Shown here: piece after piece, positions 11,359-24,700 of the stretch | Layout of the letters: every line of letters begins with the position of its first letter | Position numbering within the stretch: the first letter of the stretch is position 1 | Program-made: the position numbers and the translations under genes | Notes under the pieces: model-generated | Database searches by the model: none | What the model saw: the letters and a program-made list of their open reading frames with translations, nothing else | Told to the model about the DNA's origin: nothing | Source: Hemibagrus wyckioides | Taxonomy: Eukaryota > Chordata > Actinopteri > Siluriformes > Bagridae | Direction of reading: 5' to 3' | DNA length: 64,000 bases | Assembly: GCF_019097595.1 (NCBI RefSeq) | Contig: NC_080731.1 | Location: 17,261,071-17,325,070 of the forward strand

Positions 11359-14300
11359 AGTCCTAATACTAAGAGTAAGGAATATAAAACAAGGCAATGA
11401 GACTTGGCATCTTGGAATGCTTTTATTCTGGTAAATGCTGTCAACTTTTGCATTACGGGCCCATTTGACCCTGGCCATTAGTGGAACTTGGCAGTAAAGG
11501 ATAGCATGCATGAGCTTAAACATATCGGAGCACTACATAACTTTATTATTTATACCTTAATTCTTACACAGCACCTTTTTCCTAGTATTGCTGTTTCAAA
11601 ACATTTTGCGTTGTCTGTCTTTAGAAAATGACACTGGATCTCCTCCTGAAAAATACAAGGTTGGAGATCCCTTCTTCCAGGTAGAACATTTCAAGTGTCT
11701 TTAGAATCAAAGCTACATGCATGTGGATTGCAGCTTAAAATATATCCAGAGACTGAGATGGTCATCAGAAGCCATCAAATTTCTGTTCTGCAGCCATTAC
11801 TTTGATCCTCTATACACATATTTGGGCTCATCACCTTCATACAAATTAGATGTATCACAAAGAAGCCTAGTACCATCAATGTTCCATGATTTTTTCTTTA
11901 TAACTTCCTTGTTTGACCCAAAACCTAAATGCTTCCTACGGCAATGCAAGACAGCTGGGTATAAATTTGAAATTTCCACACCATCCTCTGACATTTAACC
12001 CTGATAATAAGCACCTTTGCAAAGGTTAAACAAATTCCAAGCGTCATCACGTTGTCTGCAGATCTGTAACAGTAACGTTGCCTCATATTCTACACTCAGT
12101 GTTCTGCTGCTGTTCTTTTAAAGCCATCACAATTTCAGTTATTGAAATGTCAGGATAAATATCTGAAGTGAATTTACTCAACTTTATTATCCCTGAAGTG
12201 ACAAACAATTATGCATATTTATTATCATCTAATCAGTCTAGGAAACATCTATAATAAAAATTGACAGGTGCAGATGAGTTTTCTATATATCTTACTAGAG
12301 AAAGTTTTAGCTTTTATTTAAAATGTCTAGGAGGAGGGGGAGTTTATAATTAATGTAGTACAGTAAGTGTATAATATGTGAATGAAATGCCAGGAGCTAT
12401 TTTTTTCACCTTGCATATTTTGCTGGCTGATGTGCCTAATTAAGACCTTTAAGTGTTAATGCATCTTCAAGGTGACTAATTAAGACATTACTGCAGTGTT
12501 ATTTATTTAATCACCTTAGATTCAATATTGCAAGGAAAATTAAGAATAGCACAGATGTGTCATCTGTTTTATATCTTCTCCCTTAGTCGTCTTTAAAAAT
12601 GTTCTTATTTAATTTTCTTTACTTTTTTATATGCAGGGTCTATAAATTCTTCAAATTATACTTATCAAACTCACATGAAATAACATCAGTTAACACAAAT
12701 TAAATTACAGCATGAGGACAATTAACGGTTGGTGGGTGTAAATGTTAAAAATCAACATTCAGCCTTATTTATGGATTCTGCCAATGAACCAAAGAAAAAA
12801 CAATACATTCATGCACAGAATACTTCAATAGTAATAGATTTTCTGCTTGAAATGCTGAACTTCTGCTCTCCTCTTTTATGCATGCACGTCAGTAACTTTT
12901 TCATCTCCGAGATTTACTTTTATCGTTTTGCTTTTGGCTTCCCAACTTTCTTCACCCTCATTCCTCCGCAAAGATGGAACGTTCTGCGACGTCAAAGCAA
13001 TGTGCTCCTGTTTTGTTGCTCATCAAGGTGTCTGAATGTTCTTCTTTGTTCACAGCTTGATTAGTTTCTAACTACAGAAGGAATTGAGGCATCAAGAGGA
13101 AGCTTTAATCTCTGAATGCACCGTGAATGGATGGATGTGACAGATGAACAGCTTCAGAAAGACAACAAGGTCAAAGTTAATTGAAACCTATGTTTGTTTG
13201 TTTTCTTTGGTTTTCTGTTAAAGCTAGAGCAACCCTTTTTTATGTAAAAGAATTTTAGTTATATGGTATGGTTCCTCACAGTAAATTCAAGCTTTACACT
13301 ATGAGCCAATCAAGACCACCTTGTAGACCTTTACACCTTTTCCTTGGGGAACTATCAGACTCAAAGGATTATCCATAATAGGTCTTTAAGGGCCATAATG
13401 ACCTGTTCCTGACCCACAGTCCTTCATGTCCTTCATTAAAAGGCTATAAAAACCCCTCATTCCATTGATGACTCATCAATTGAGAATCAATTATTTCCTT
13501 CCTTAACTAATGATTCATCACTGACCACTACTGATTGGGCATCCATGTTCTCTTAATGCTCTTGCGTCCTTCATCGTCTCTCGTTTGTCAATTCTGTTGA
13601 GTAGAACCCGAACCAGAAATGATCTTGAAAATGTCTAAAAATGTCAATTTTCCAGAACATGTCATGGTCTGAGCTCCTGGGAACATTAGATCAGACATGG
13701 TGCCAAGGGTCAGAGGCAGTTCTAAACCATCTTTTTATGCCCTGAATCAGACCCTGGTCTTGGCAGCTGAGAAGCGCATCACTGCTAATCCAAAAGAATC
13801 CAAAGAAATCTTTAACCTGGTGGGTGTGGCTGACTTCCAAAAAGACTTATTGGAAGGATGATGCAAAGACATATGCTATGGCCTTCATTCATATTTATCA
13901 GAACACAACTGAAGACCTTTAGGAGACTTTAGAGCAACATGTTGGACAACAACAGTGCTCAAAAGCCACCATTATCAAAAAAGATCAAGATCGACGGCAA
14001 GTAAGTTTTTCTCGTGGCTTGTGGTAGCCAAGCCCTTGAGTTATGCAAATTTCACCCTAACTTGCATTTTGGACCAGGTTCATATTCAGGTTCTTTGTCA
14101 ATTTTAGATGTTTATTTGATAATTTCAAGCTTGCAACAGAAAAACGAATTACCCCCACACTTCCTGACAGGCTGGATTACTTTGGAAGGTGGCTGACTGA
14201 CTCGATTGTGTCACTTCTGAGTAATAAATGTAGTGCGATGTGACAAGCATGATGACTCCATTTTTCCTATTTTTTGGGCTTTATTCATTGATCGCCGAGG

Positions 14301-15815
14301 CCTGATTTCGAATCATCCGCTCGTCTGGCTATCCAGGTGAAAGGAATGTAAAAGAAAGTGCAGGGATCGTGTAAATTTTCAGTCTGACGCATGATAAAAG
14401 CAGGCAGTTTGATTCGATTCTCACATTAAACTTTAAAGCATTTCGACTTGGAATTTGAAAGGTCAAATTCCGCCTTTTGCTTCCATGTCATTCTGAAGGG
14501 AAAATTCATGGCTCCCCTTCAAACGACCTTGACCTTATGTTCATCTCAGGCATGGGCTTTAAATCCTGCTCGTCTTTTCCATTACGAAGAGCCCGTATCT
14601 CTGCGTCCATTAAAAACCCCGAGCAGGCATCTTGTAAAATTCATTCACCCATCTCAAATCCTGTAATAAAATGCACTGTGATTTATTAAGCATCGAGACC
14701 TTGGCCCGTTAAGATCGCTCTCTTGTGCTATTATCATTTACGAACTTCAGCTCGAGTTCAGTCAGGGAAGGGAGAAAAGTTGATCAGAAGTGTGCCGGGA
14801 GAAAAGTTGGACAAAGATGACTCCACGTCCGTGTCCGGTTTTTGAATGGAATCTTTAGGGGGCAGTTTTGCAGACAAATCCTGGGGAATGAACGTGACCG
14901 TGTCTCTCTGCTCATCATTTGTTTCAGTCAAAGATGATATGTAATCTATTTCAGGCCCCTGGTACCGTACTGGCAAAGCTTTGAGCTATAGCCCTGGAAG
15001 CTACTGTATGTCTGCTGAGAATTCATTAGCATGCTGCTAAATCCTGAACTGCTAGATCGGATGAGGGGGAAAAAAACGGTGAAATTAGCTCAGGCGAAAT
15101 TGCATCAAGCTAACTGTTAGACAGGCTAGGGAGCTTTCAAGTGGCACAATAATTAAATGGTTTGGAGTGGACAAGCTCGGGGACAGGGGAGGAAGAAAAA
15201 AAAAAGGGAACACAGCCGCTGGAAATTACAGCCCATTTATTCCGAGCACACAACCTCGTCCCTGAGAGCTACAGTCAGTTCTTGGTAGAGCACTCAAGAC
15301 TTTTAGACCCGAGTGTACGTCCGAGTGAATTAAAGTCACCGTGAAGCTTCTGCCCTCCATTAAGACAGAAGAGCCACACATGATGCAAGCCAAGAGAAAG
15401 CTTTGTTCCTCTGAAAAGCTGGATGAGGAAAATGTTCAGCCAGAGCCAAAGTGATTCCATGACTGAGGGCGCTGGAGGATGTGTCCTAATTTATATCAGT
15501 TTTTTTTTTTTTAGTAAATGTAAGTTCACTGTAAACAACCTACATGATAGTCCTTCACACAGCTTCAATATGTTGTAGAAACAGGAAGTTGCGTCATCGG
15601 AATTTGTTAAAGATGCAGAAAAGAAGATTTTTGTTCTTTTTCAATATTTTTCAATGAATTTGCTTTTTAAGCGTTCCATAAATTCTAGATGGAATAAAAA
15701 TTATGAATTTAAAAATAAAAACTAAATAAATTCTTACAAAGTAATAAGTATGCATGCTAGCTATACACACTGGTTTAATTTGCTGTTGCTGGAAAAAAAC
15801 AAATCAAATCCAACC
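11359..15815. other. Gene-free stretch, some regulatory-looking blocks
   Basis: No gene is supported; the open frames at 11717-11998 and 12729-13064 have no recognisable content. 12360-12540 is rich in 'ctaattaagac' repeats (12437 and 12476) and resembles a homeodomain-site-dense conserved element. 13600-14000 has a few long open runs but I could not tie it to a retroelement. 14280-15480 is less AT-rich, with a 13-bp direct repeat gggagaaaagttg near 14770 and 14800. Confidence 0.35.
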
Positions 15816-15819
15816 ATTT

Positions 15820-16165
15820 CATTTGTTTTAATTATTATTTGTCAGAAATTGTGATTTTAAAAATATTTCTCTCATATCCCTAGATTTTTTTAAAGTGAAT
15901 ATCAAATTTAAAAACATTTATTTTATATAATAAAATAATATATATATTTTATATACAAAAAAATCATTATTTTTTTTATTTATATTTTACTTATTTGTGC
16001 CTACTGTGGAAAGGTTGTACATGGAGAAAATGCTGTATATCTGATAGGTTGTTTCTATAGTAACATCAAGTTTTGTAAAAATTTAATTTATTATTTTTCA
16101 AAAAAGAGTGATTTTTTTTAAAAATAGTTCTTGCTTCAACATTTTTCTCTCATATCCATAGCATG
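15820..16165 (+). repeat. Local dispersed repeat, copy A
   Basis: Shares 'agtgaatatcaaattt', 'tttgtgcctactgtggaaag', 'gttgtacatggaga' and 'gtttctatagtaac' with copies at 16930-17210 and 17715-18310. Within the copy, a block ending 'atttttctctcatatcc' is present twice (about 15860-15880 and 16138-16160). Confidence 0.6.
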
Positions 16166-16911
16166 GCTTTATGGGAAATTCTGATTTTAAAGGTGAGGCA
16201 GAAAGATAAATAATGGCATGCCGTACTGTGTGAATATGATTCCAGAATCATGGCAAGGTCTGATTTTATTAATCTCCCTAAGTGAGAGTGCAGTTGATCA
16301 TTTAAGCTGGTTTAATCCGAAAGGAATAGTGGGACAAAGCCGGATCACGGGTGTGTAAATAAAAGCGCCGGCGCTAGATTACTGCTATTTGTCAACGTCA
16401 CCGTGTCCTCTGTGCCGTTCTCACGTTCCTGCACACACCTGAGCGCCTGCGATTCCTACAATCAATTTGTCAATAGATTGCGTTTTTGGAATTCAAAACG
16501 CACCACGCAGAACCACATTTCATCGACGGAACAATTACAGCACAATATCGAGAGGGTTCAATAATAAATCTTTATGCAGATTAGAATGAAAAAGAGAGCA
16601 AAGGGCTATATTGTTTTTTTGTTGAGGTACAGTAGGAGTCGATGAGAAATTTCAAGTTCTGTGCTGCTTCGTTTAGCGTGCTTTGAGTATGTAATGATTT
16701 TACACTGCGCAAATTTACCTTCTCACCTATGATCTTGTTTTCAGGACACCTTTAATTTTAAGCAGTGATCTTAACCTGCAGGATACAGACCTAAAAATGA
16801 GACCCTCAGACAGAACAATACCTTTCTTTCTTTTATTTATTTATTAAGTAGATTTAAATATGTTTTAACATATTTAATTTATTATTATAAATTATAATAC
16901 ATTAATTTATT

Positions 16912-16929
<18 letters not shown>

Positions 16930-16947
<18 letters not shown>

Positions 16948-17210
16948 TTCAAAATTTAAGGTCAATTTTTTTTTAAATTATGATGATTTTTTCAGTGAAT
17001 ATCAAATGTTGTTTGATTGATTTATTATTTTTTTGTGAAGTTTGTGCTTGCTGTGGAAATGTTCATCAGGAAAGATACTTACTGTATAATCATGTTCAAC
17101 AGTGCTGCTGGCTTCTTCTGATTGGTCGTTTCTATAGTAACCTGAAATTGCACCCTATTCTAATTATAAACATGGCACATCATTCTTCAATTAAACACTT
17201 CAGGTAGGGA
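16930..17210 (+). repeat. Local dispersed repeat, copy B
   Basis: Contains 'agtgaatatcaaatgttg', 'tttgtgcttgctgtggaaat', 'agatacttactgtataatc', 'gttcaacagtgctgctgg' and 'gattggtcgtttctatagta', in the same order as copies A and C. A (TTTA)n run at 16915-16950 lies at its left edge. Confidence 0.6.
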
Positions 17211-17696
17211 ACGAATCAAGCAACTCAGCTTCATCACGTCAATCCATCGCTGGTTAATTTCCGGTATGTTTAATTCCTTACATTAAATGAGAAGATTTTT
17301 TTTTTTTGTTCAGAGTCTGTTATTTGACACACAAGGCACGTTTGGATAGAAATACCCCACAGCATGAGTGTGTGATAATGAGAGCCCCATGCAGTCATGG
17401 CAGGGTTATTTGTGTGAATATTGATGGCGTTGATGGATGGAGTTGTCCTGTTCTCATGCTGGACAGCGTAGAAGGTGAAATATGTCGAGCTCTCATCAGC
17501 CATGCATCACTGTGACTGGAATAGTTCATATGATTGACCACTTTACATGACTGACTAATATGGGCATCCAATCCCACTTAATTCACACCAGCGACAAAAA
17601 TTTCGAAACGTCTTCATTACATTGAGTTCATTGGCCTGACATTCTGACATTCTTACCCACATATCCATTAAAAATCTCAAGATCAGAAAATGACCA

Positions 17697-17697
<1 letters not shown>

Positions 17698-17727
<30 letters not shown>
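17698..17727. repeat. (TTA)n microsatellite
   Basis: About nine uninterrupted ATT/TTA units. Confidence 0.9.
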
Positions 17728-18310
17728 TTAAACTGAGATCATTTTTCCACAAAAAAAATTTTTGAATATCAAATTTTATTTATTTATTTATTTTTAGCTG
17801 GTGGTGTACAAGACAGTGGTGAGACCGGCCATGCTGTATGGTTTAGAGACAGTGTCACTGAGGAAGAGACAGGAGTCAGAGCTGGAGGTAGCAGAGCAGA
17901 AGATGTTGAGGTTCTCTTTGGGAGTGACAAGGTTGGACAGGATTAGGAACGAGTACATCAGAGGGACAGCTCATGTTGGACGTTTGGGGGACAGCGAGGT
18001 CAGATTAAGATGGTTTGGACATGTCCAGAGGAGGGAGAGTGAGTATACTGGTAGGAGAATGTTGGACATGGAGCTGCCAGGCAGGAGGCAAAGAGGAAGG
18101 CCAAAGAGGAGGTATATGGATGGAATAAATGAGGATATGAAGCTAGTGGGTGCAAGTGTTGAGGATGCAGAAGATATGGATAGGTGGAGAGAGATGATTC
18201 GCTGTGGTGAAAGGAAAAGCCGAAAGAAGAAGAAGAGTTAGTTGGTGCCTGCTGTAGAAAGGTTGTACATGGAGATACTTACTGAATAACTGTTCAACGC
18301 TGCAAATTTT
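17715..18310 (+). repeat. Local dispersed repeat, copy C, split by a LINE insertion
   Basis: The left part (to about 17795) has 'ttttgaatatcaaatttta'. The right part (from about 18240) resumes 'gtgcctgctgtagaaaggtt', 'gtacatggagatacttact' and 'gttcaacgctgc'. The 445-bp RTE fragment sits exactly between blocks that are close together in copies A and B. Confidence 0.6.
17796..18241 (+). mobile_element. 5'-truncated RTE-type LINE, C-terminal end of reverse transcriptase
   Basis: An uninterrupted frame of 146 codons reads VYKTVVRPAMLYGLETVSLR near the start, then 'MLRFSLGVTRLDRIRNEYIR', 'VRLRWFGHVQRRE', 'GRRQRGRPKRRYMDGINEDM' and 'MDRWREMIRCGE', ending in a lysine-rich tail coded by an AGA/AAG repeat. 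This is the distinctive C-terminal region of RTE/BovB-like non-LTR reverse transcriptases. The catalytic palm domain (with the YADD-type motif) and the endonuclease are absent, as expected of 5' truncation during target-primed reverse transcription. The start Met is not a real initiator. Lack of stops implies a fairly recent insertion. A 9-bp word ttagctggt / ttagttggt at the two edges may be the target duplication. Confidence 0.85.
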
Positions 18311-21300
18311 AAACTACTGAAGGTAAATTAAGTGGAAAATCAGGCCAATAAGACAACAGCAGCTTCATTGCTAATCTCTTATGTTAGCCAGCATGATGAT
18401 GATGCAGATATTTCAGGGTTATTAAGTACCTGTTGTGAAAAATTGTTGAAAAAAGTCAGTTCATGACTCCATGTTAGGGTGATTTTATTGAAATGTAGCA
18501 AGTAAGACTTTTGAAGTATTAAGTAAAAAAACAACTGAAGTACTTGTAATTGTTTGTGTTTATAATGTGCTAATGTAACACATTTGGCAGAAATGTAAAT
18601 TTTGTAATATTTCATGCTGTCTTTCTTTGCTTTTGCTCCGTCTCCTTCTTCAAGCCATTTGGATGACATCATTATAGTGTGTAAATCACCTGTCCCTCAC
18701 CTAAACACTCTTAAACCATGTTTACATCCCTCTTTAACCCCCAGTTCATGACACTTTTCAACCTTGCCTTGAACATCTTCCTGCACAGTGTGTAAGCAAG
18801 CAGTTTGAGAAATGTACACATGAAGCTTGAAGTTTTCAAAAACATCAGAATGTCACGATCTGAAGGGTTTTCCCAGACCGCCACACAATTGGGAGGGTTT
18901 TTTTTAAATCCTTTCATAAAAACTGCTTAAGTGTTGCTGAGGAAATCCACATCAACCAATTCTCTGTGTATATATGTATACATAGTTACTTCAATCACAT
19001 AGATTCTGATCCAGGAGCTGCATTTCTTTCTTGCTTTCCTTTCTTTCTTTCCTTCTTTTCCTGCGAGGTGAACTGAAGGAAGCCAGCAAGCAGCTTTTGA
19101 GCAAAAGTAAATTCTTGGAAAAAAGAAAGAAATAAACTTCAGGCCACAAAGATGCAGCAAATGAGTTACTGTTAAATCTGAAGCTGACTGTGTTACTTCA
19201 TCTATTATTATTATTGCTTGTCTTTACATTTGTTTTTACATTAAAGAAACAACACGTCATACTTTTTATCTGTTTATACTGTCGTTAGGTATGGGGTGAA
19301 AGAAACGTGAGAGAAACTCTGAAGATTTTCAACTATTTGTTGCAACATGTCGAAACTGACTTGAAGGCGAAATAAACAAATAAATATTAGTTGTTATGAT
19401 GAAAGCAGTCACTCCAGTGATGTGTTTTTTTGTTGTTGTTGTTTTGTTTTGTTTTTTTTGCAAAAATTTGCTTCAGTCGATGAAATCGTAAGTGCAGGAT
19501 TCTTCTCCTCCAGCGAAGACACACATCTAATGATTTTCTATGATAGTTATGTTCCAGTTCAATTCATGTGATTGGAAAAGGGATTTGGCTTGAACATGTG
19601 TTATGATGACATCACACGAAGCGTACATTTGTGACAAAACTTCGCAATTCGCAATTTCTCATGAATAATCACTGATTTTGCTTGATATTCAGTGCATTTC
19701 TATTATCACAAACTTACAAATCCTGGAGAGACTGTAGGACAAGTTCACATAAATATAGACCTTAATATTATACCGTCACCAATCTGAATTCTTCCGACCA
19801 ATCAGAATTGAGGATTTGACAGCAAGCACTCAGGGAATATTAAAATAGTGTTATATAGAAATTAAGGCATGAAAGCGTTTGCTACACTTCTTCCTGGAAA
19901 TTGTGTGTGTGTGGTGTGTGGTGTGTGTGTGGGAGAGAAAATTTGGAATGTAAATATGGTTCCTGTGAATCATGTTGGAGAGGAAAAAAAATCGAACCGA
20001 ATCATCAAACCCTGCATTCACTTCCCTTTTCCTTCTCCGGCCCTCTTCCCTCCCTCCATCCCTCAATTCATCCCTCCGTCCATCCATCCAGGTCAGCAAA
20101 GCGAGCTGAGGCCGCTGCGTAAGTCCTGACCTAGCAGCCGAGAATGTCGAGATTCGCGGCCCTGGGCCAAACAGGCCTGATGAATTCTCTCATGAAAACA
20201 CAGAGGGAGGGGAGAGGAGAGCAGAGGAGAGCGGGATAGATGGAGAAGAAAACAGGGCAGATTGTGATGGATGACAGGGTCTCGGAGTCATTCTTCACAG
20301 GCGTCTTTCCAACAGCTGGGCTACCTACGGTTACGGCCTCCGTAGGACAGCGATTTTTCTTTTTCAGCATGCCGTGGTCTTAAAACGTCAGTGGCGCAGA
20401 GATCTAAAAAACCTCCCCCTCAGGCATGCGGTAATTAAACGAATTTATCACCGTTGCCAATCAGAGGGTTGAGAAGAGGTGGAGTAAAGGGACGTATTTT
20501 CTCGTTACACACCATTATATGTAACAGCTATTACTTTGTTTGGAATTTAATTTTCCCAAAGGTGTACAGAGAGAGAGAGAGTACACAGGTAATAACAGGG
20601 TGCAATTACCTTGGCCCAAATTGATCAGCGCACTGTAGCAACTCTCGCTGCTGGAGAGGTTAAGCAGCTCTCAGTCGGCGCAATCATTAAATACAGCTCG
20701 AGGACACAAGAAAGGAAGAAAAAGTCTGACCCGCCTCATTTTGAAAATTTATTTCATGGAAATGTCACCAGATTTCAGAGATATCACAGATATGAAGAAT
20801 TACAGTATAAGACTCCTGTTGAATTCTGCGATCTGATTGGTTAATCATTTTCATCAGGGAAAGCCGCTTGATGAAATGAATTTTATTCGGTGTTAATGGT
20901 GGCTTGTTAACAACCAACGACCGATGTAACAGTGTGCTGTTTAAGCAATGCTAGCTGTAATGACGGCTAAAATAAATCCTGCCGCCACCATGGAAACCGA
21001 AGGAACAGTTGGAGTGTTGACATTAACTGTATGCTTAGAAAATTGACTTAGAAAATTTGGGCACGGATTGACTTTGGATCTCTGACTGGTAATTATAAAC
21101 AGATAAAAAGTACATTGTATGATTGTTGCTTTTACTCTTTATGTAATTTAGCAAAAGATTTCTTTGAAACGTGACGGAAACAAGAGAGAAGTGCGAGTCT
21201 GTCATGTCCTGCATTTCCTTACTGCAAAGTCAAGCACTTTTTTTCTGTGCTTTTTTCTCTACACTACATGTACAGTAAATGGAGGATTATAGGTGCTAAA

Positions 21301-21715
21301 CGCTCTGAAAAGCGTGCACCTTATCTCCTCTCACAAGCGATGACAGAAGGCAGCAATGCAGCAGATTGTTTTTAATTGCCTCCTCCACTCCTGCCTCAGC
21401 AAATTCAATTAAAAAAAAGAAGTAGACAAAAAAATATACTGCCCTCATCAGAATGTGTTGAATCTGTACGTCGGTGGTGGACGACTCCTTCACACACTCG
21501 TAAACCAAAGTGTCCTCCTCCTCTTCCTCCTCCTCCTCCTCTCAAAGTGTGTGTTGCAGCTAAAGCGCACTTAATGGCCCTCTTTGTTCCGTCGAACGCT
21601 TGGCTTTTGTCCTCTGAAGGCTTCCGTTTAAAAAAAATAAAAAATTAAAGGAGCAAGAGCTGGAGTGGGTCCATAATTCAATTCGCTTTGGTTCAGCGCT
21701 CGGACATAAAAAGGT
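18311..21715. other. Gene-free stretch
   Basis: No gene supported. 19896-19933 is a TG-rich microsatellite. 20030-20100 is a CCTCC/CCATCC pyrimidine run. 20100-20480 is less AT-rich and purine-rich. At 20983-20995 a textbook Kozak context (gccgccaccatgg) precedes an 18-codon frame with no recognisable content. 21515-21542 is a (CTC)n-like run. Confidence 0.35.
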
Positions 21716-21730
21716 GAGCGGGAGGTGCAG

Positions 21731-21780
<50 letters not shown>

Positions 21781-21781
21781 A
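21716..21781. repeat. (GA)n microsatellite beside a TATA-like word
   Basis: A GA tract of about 45 bases at 21731-21775, preceded by 'ggacataaaaaggtgagcgg' at 21702-21721. No transcript is evident. Confidence 0.8.
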
Positions 21782-24700
21782 CTTCAGTCAAGAAAATAAC
21801 AAAGATCCCTTAGCTAAGACAACTCTGTGATCATAAAACGCAGCCCAAAATCTGATTTGAATTTGTTTTTATTTATGTTATTAACACAAATCCTTGATTG
21901 ACAGCTCAGCACCTAAAATAAGCTCAGTTCATTAGCAAAAGGGTCTTTAACCAAAAGAGTGAAATTCCCCAACACAGTCTCTGTAACACGAAGACAACCT
22001 TCTGCAAAGATGTAAATTTTTTCAATGTTTTTGTAATACACTAGTAGCATTGCACTATAGTTGCTACTGATTCAATTAAAAATTTAAAATGAAATCCTCC
22101 TCAGGGAGGATGTTGAGGATTGTTTGTTTTTTGTCTTATACATTTTGACAGGAAATGAAGGGATGATTCTTTAAAGCCACTAGAACAAGCAATGAAAATA
22201 ACTTGCTTCAGAGAAGTTCAGTTTGGCTGTAAAATGTGACATGTCATTGGAGCTAGAGACAGTTTTATGTTATACACAAAAAATCAGGAGCTTGTTTTTG
22301 TTATTAGAAAGTAAACTTCAGGGTCTTAACTTGTTCATGAAGTTATTTATTGTGGCTGTGCCTGAAGTCAGCACTGACCTACGTTACCCATCAGCCTGTC
22401 AGTCACAGGACCAACACAATCCAATGTCACATTACCCTCACTTGTGTCCTGTTTTATTCTGATGAGCATCACTCTGCTGTGTTTTTTTTGTTGTTCACAT
22501 CTGTATCCTCATATACATATTATATATATTGAATAAATATATGATTGGATGAAATAAAATCTACACATTTACCTGACAGGAAGTGACATCCTTCCTTTTA
22601 AGAAGAAAAAGGAAGTAAGTGTAAACCGTAATCGCTGTTATACTTGAAATGTATGAGTCTGTGTATATCTTGCATTTGTACTTGTTTTTTAAAGTATCTG
22701 CCTAAAATGATTGACAGGTTTAATGAAAATCTGAGGTATGTACTGAATGTAGTACCTGAAATAACAAGGAAACATACATTTAATCATGAAATAAGAAAAT
22801 ATTACTTTGTCCAGTACACATCATGTAGCTAAACATACAATAAATATGAGCTTTATCAATCCTGATAGTGAGAAATATTTTATCTTAAAAAAAAAAGGCT
22901 GAATGAATGCAGATTCTTCTCTGTTGGAATATAGTGGTTTAGTTCTAGGAATACTGGAGTGCTTGAATTTTCACGTTGACCCAAACCCTAGCGTAATAGA
23001 GCTCTTATATCTATCTCTTTTTTTTTAATCTTCATATTTTTTTTCTTCTGTGCCTGGAGAACAATTCTCTCTCTCTCTCTCTCTCTCTCTTTCTCACAGC
23101 TCTCTTTCTCTAACAGTCCCGAATTGAATTCTCATCACCAACGTAGCTTTAGTTAACTTATCAAATGATTAAAAGTCCCAGCCGGCCCACAGTTTCAGCC
23201 CCGTTTCAGATGCGCGAGCGATTCCGCCTTGTAAATCTGTTTAGCTCTTGATAATCTAATGTTTTGGTAGCAGGAAAATATTTTCACTGGATATCTCTTC
23301 TGCATGTCTGCAAATTGCAATAATAGAATGCACTGTAACTTTACAGTTGTGGGAGATATATATATATATATGTGATATTGGCTTAAGCTAATAAACTGAA
23401 ATAAAGAAAAAAAAATCTGGACGTAATTTAATACGATTAGCCTTGACGTCTCATCTGATTATCTTTTTCAAGAAAATAAATATGTTATCAGAGTCTCACA
23501 GGTTTCAGTAGCTCTAATTAAATGAAAGAAATCCTTCTAAGATGCCTCGACTCAGACACAAGGTTAGAAACATAAACTTTTAAGTGATTTTAATGCTAAT
23601 CTTAGCAGAAGACCTTTCCTGTGTGATTAATAATGATGTAATTTTTAACCCATGATTCAATCAAGCTGTAAGTGTGTAAGTAGAACTGTATTGTTATCAT
23701 TGTGTACTGAAAAATAAAAAATTGACTCCACCCATCGAAATTGTTACACCTTAAATCTTTGGTGTCAGAAGAACGCAGTGGGTCACAATGTCGTGTCTTA
23801 CCGATGTGGGTGATTTAAGGCAGATGTTTAAGGTGAGGTAGATCTTCTTACTTTTAGCTATGTTGTGCCTTGACACTCCAGTGCACACTTTGAGTCTTGG
23901 GGTAAGTGGAAAATGTAATCCATAAATTCAATTATTTTTTTCCCCAAACAGCTCAATTAATGATGCAACATAAACAAATTAAACTGGATTTCTGACTTAG
24001 TTAAGTTTGGGTTATTATTATTTTTTTGCTGCTTAAATTGCTCCACATGCCCATGTTTACTTTTTTCCCCTGGCTCAGCTCCCACTTCTCCACTCTAACA
24101 ACAGCCTGAGGATAAGAGAGGAGGGAGAAATATTGCTCAGGTTCACCCCATCCATCACCCATAAGGCCTGGCGTGTGAAATACAGGCCAGGCTCCTCCAA
24201 CAATGAGGCCTATCTTGTATGTTAGACCCCTCGCCTGGGTATTTATCACCTACGAGTCCTGCACAAAGCCTGATTCATGGGCTGATCACGCTGATAAAAA
24301 TGTGCTGACTGCATCTCAGGACTCTCTCTCCAGCTCTTTCGGTTTCTTCTTCTGTCTCGTCCCTACTCGGTCCCCCAGTACCGGACCCAAAAATAGATTC
24401 TGTCTTTAGGGCCTTTTCAACCTCTGCTTCAACCTGGCTACCTCCTAAAGCACTTCCTTTCCCACAGGACAAATGAAGGAAGCTCAAAGGGCCACTAAAG
24501 TAGAACAAACTGTTCAAATGCTCTTATTTAGCTACCTGCAGAAGAGGTCATTGACTGACGAAGTGTAAAAGCAGTGAATCAACCATCACATCATGGTAGG
24601 CCTGTTATTTGAATATATTAATAAGCATCTAGTGCTGCTGCAAGCTACAATCCTGAACTTTATTTTATTATTTTAACCTCGGAAATCTCTTGGCTCTACT

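Noticed and set aside
11140..11523. 127-codon minus-strand frame
   Set aside because: Lies mostly over the SINE-like repeat in antisense; no protein similarity seen.
11717..11998. 93-codon + frame and 65-codon - frame over the same bases
   Set aside because: No known domain, no splice-site support; both strands are open by chance.
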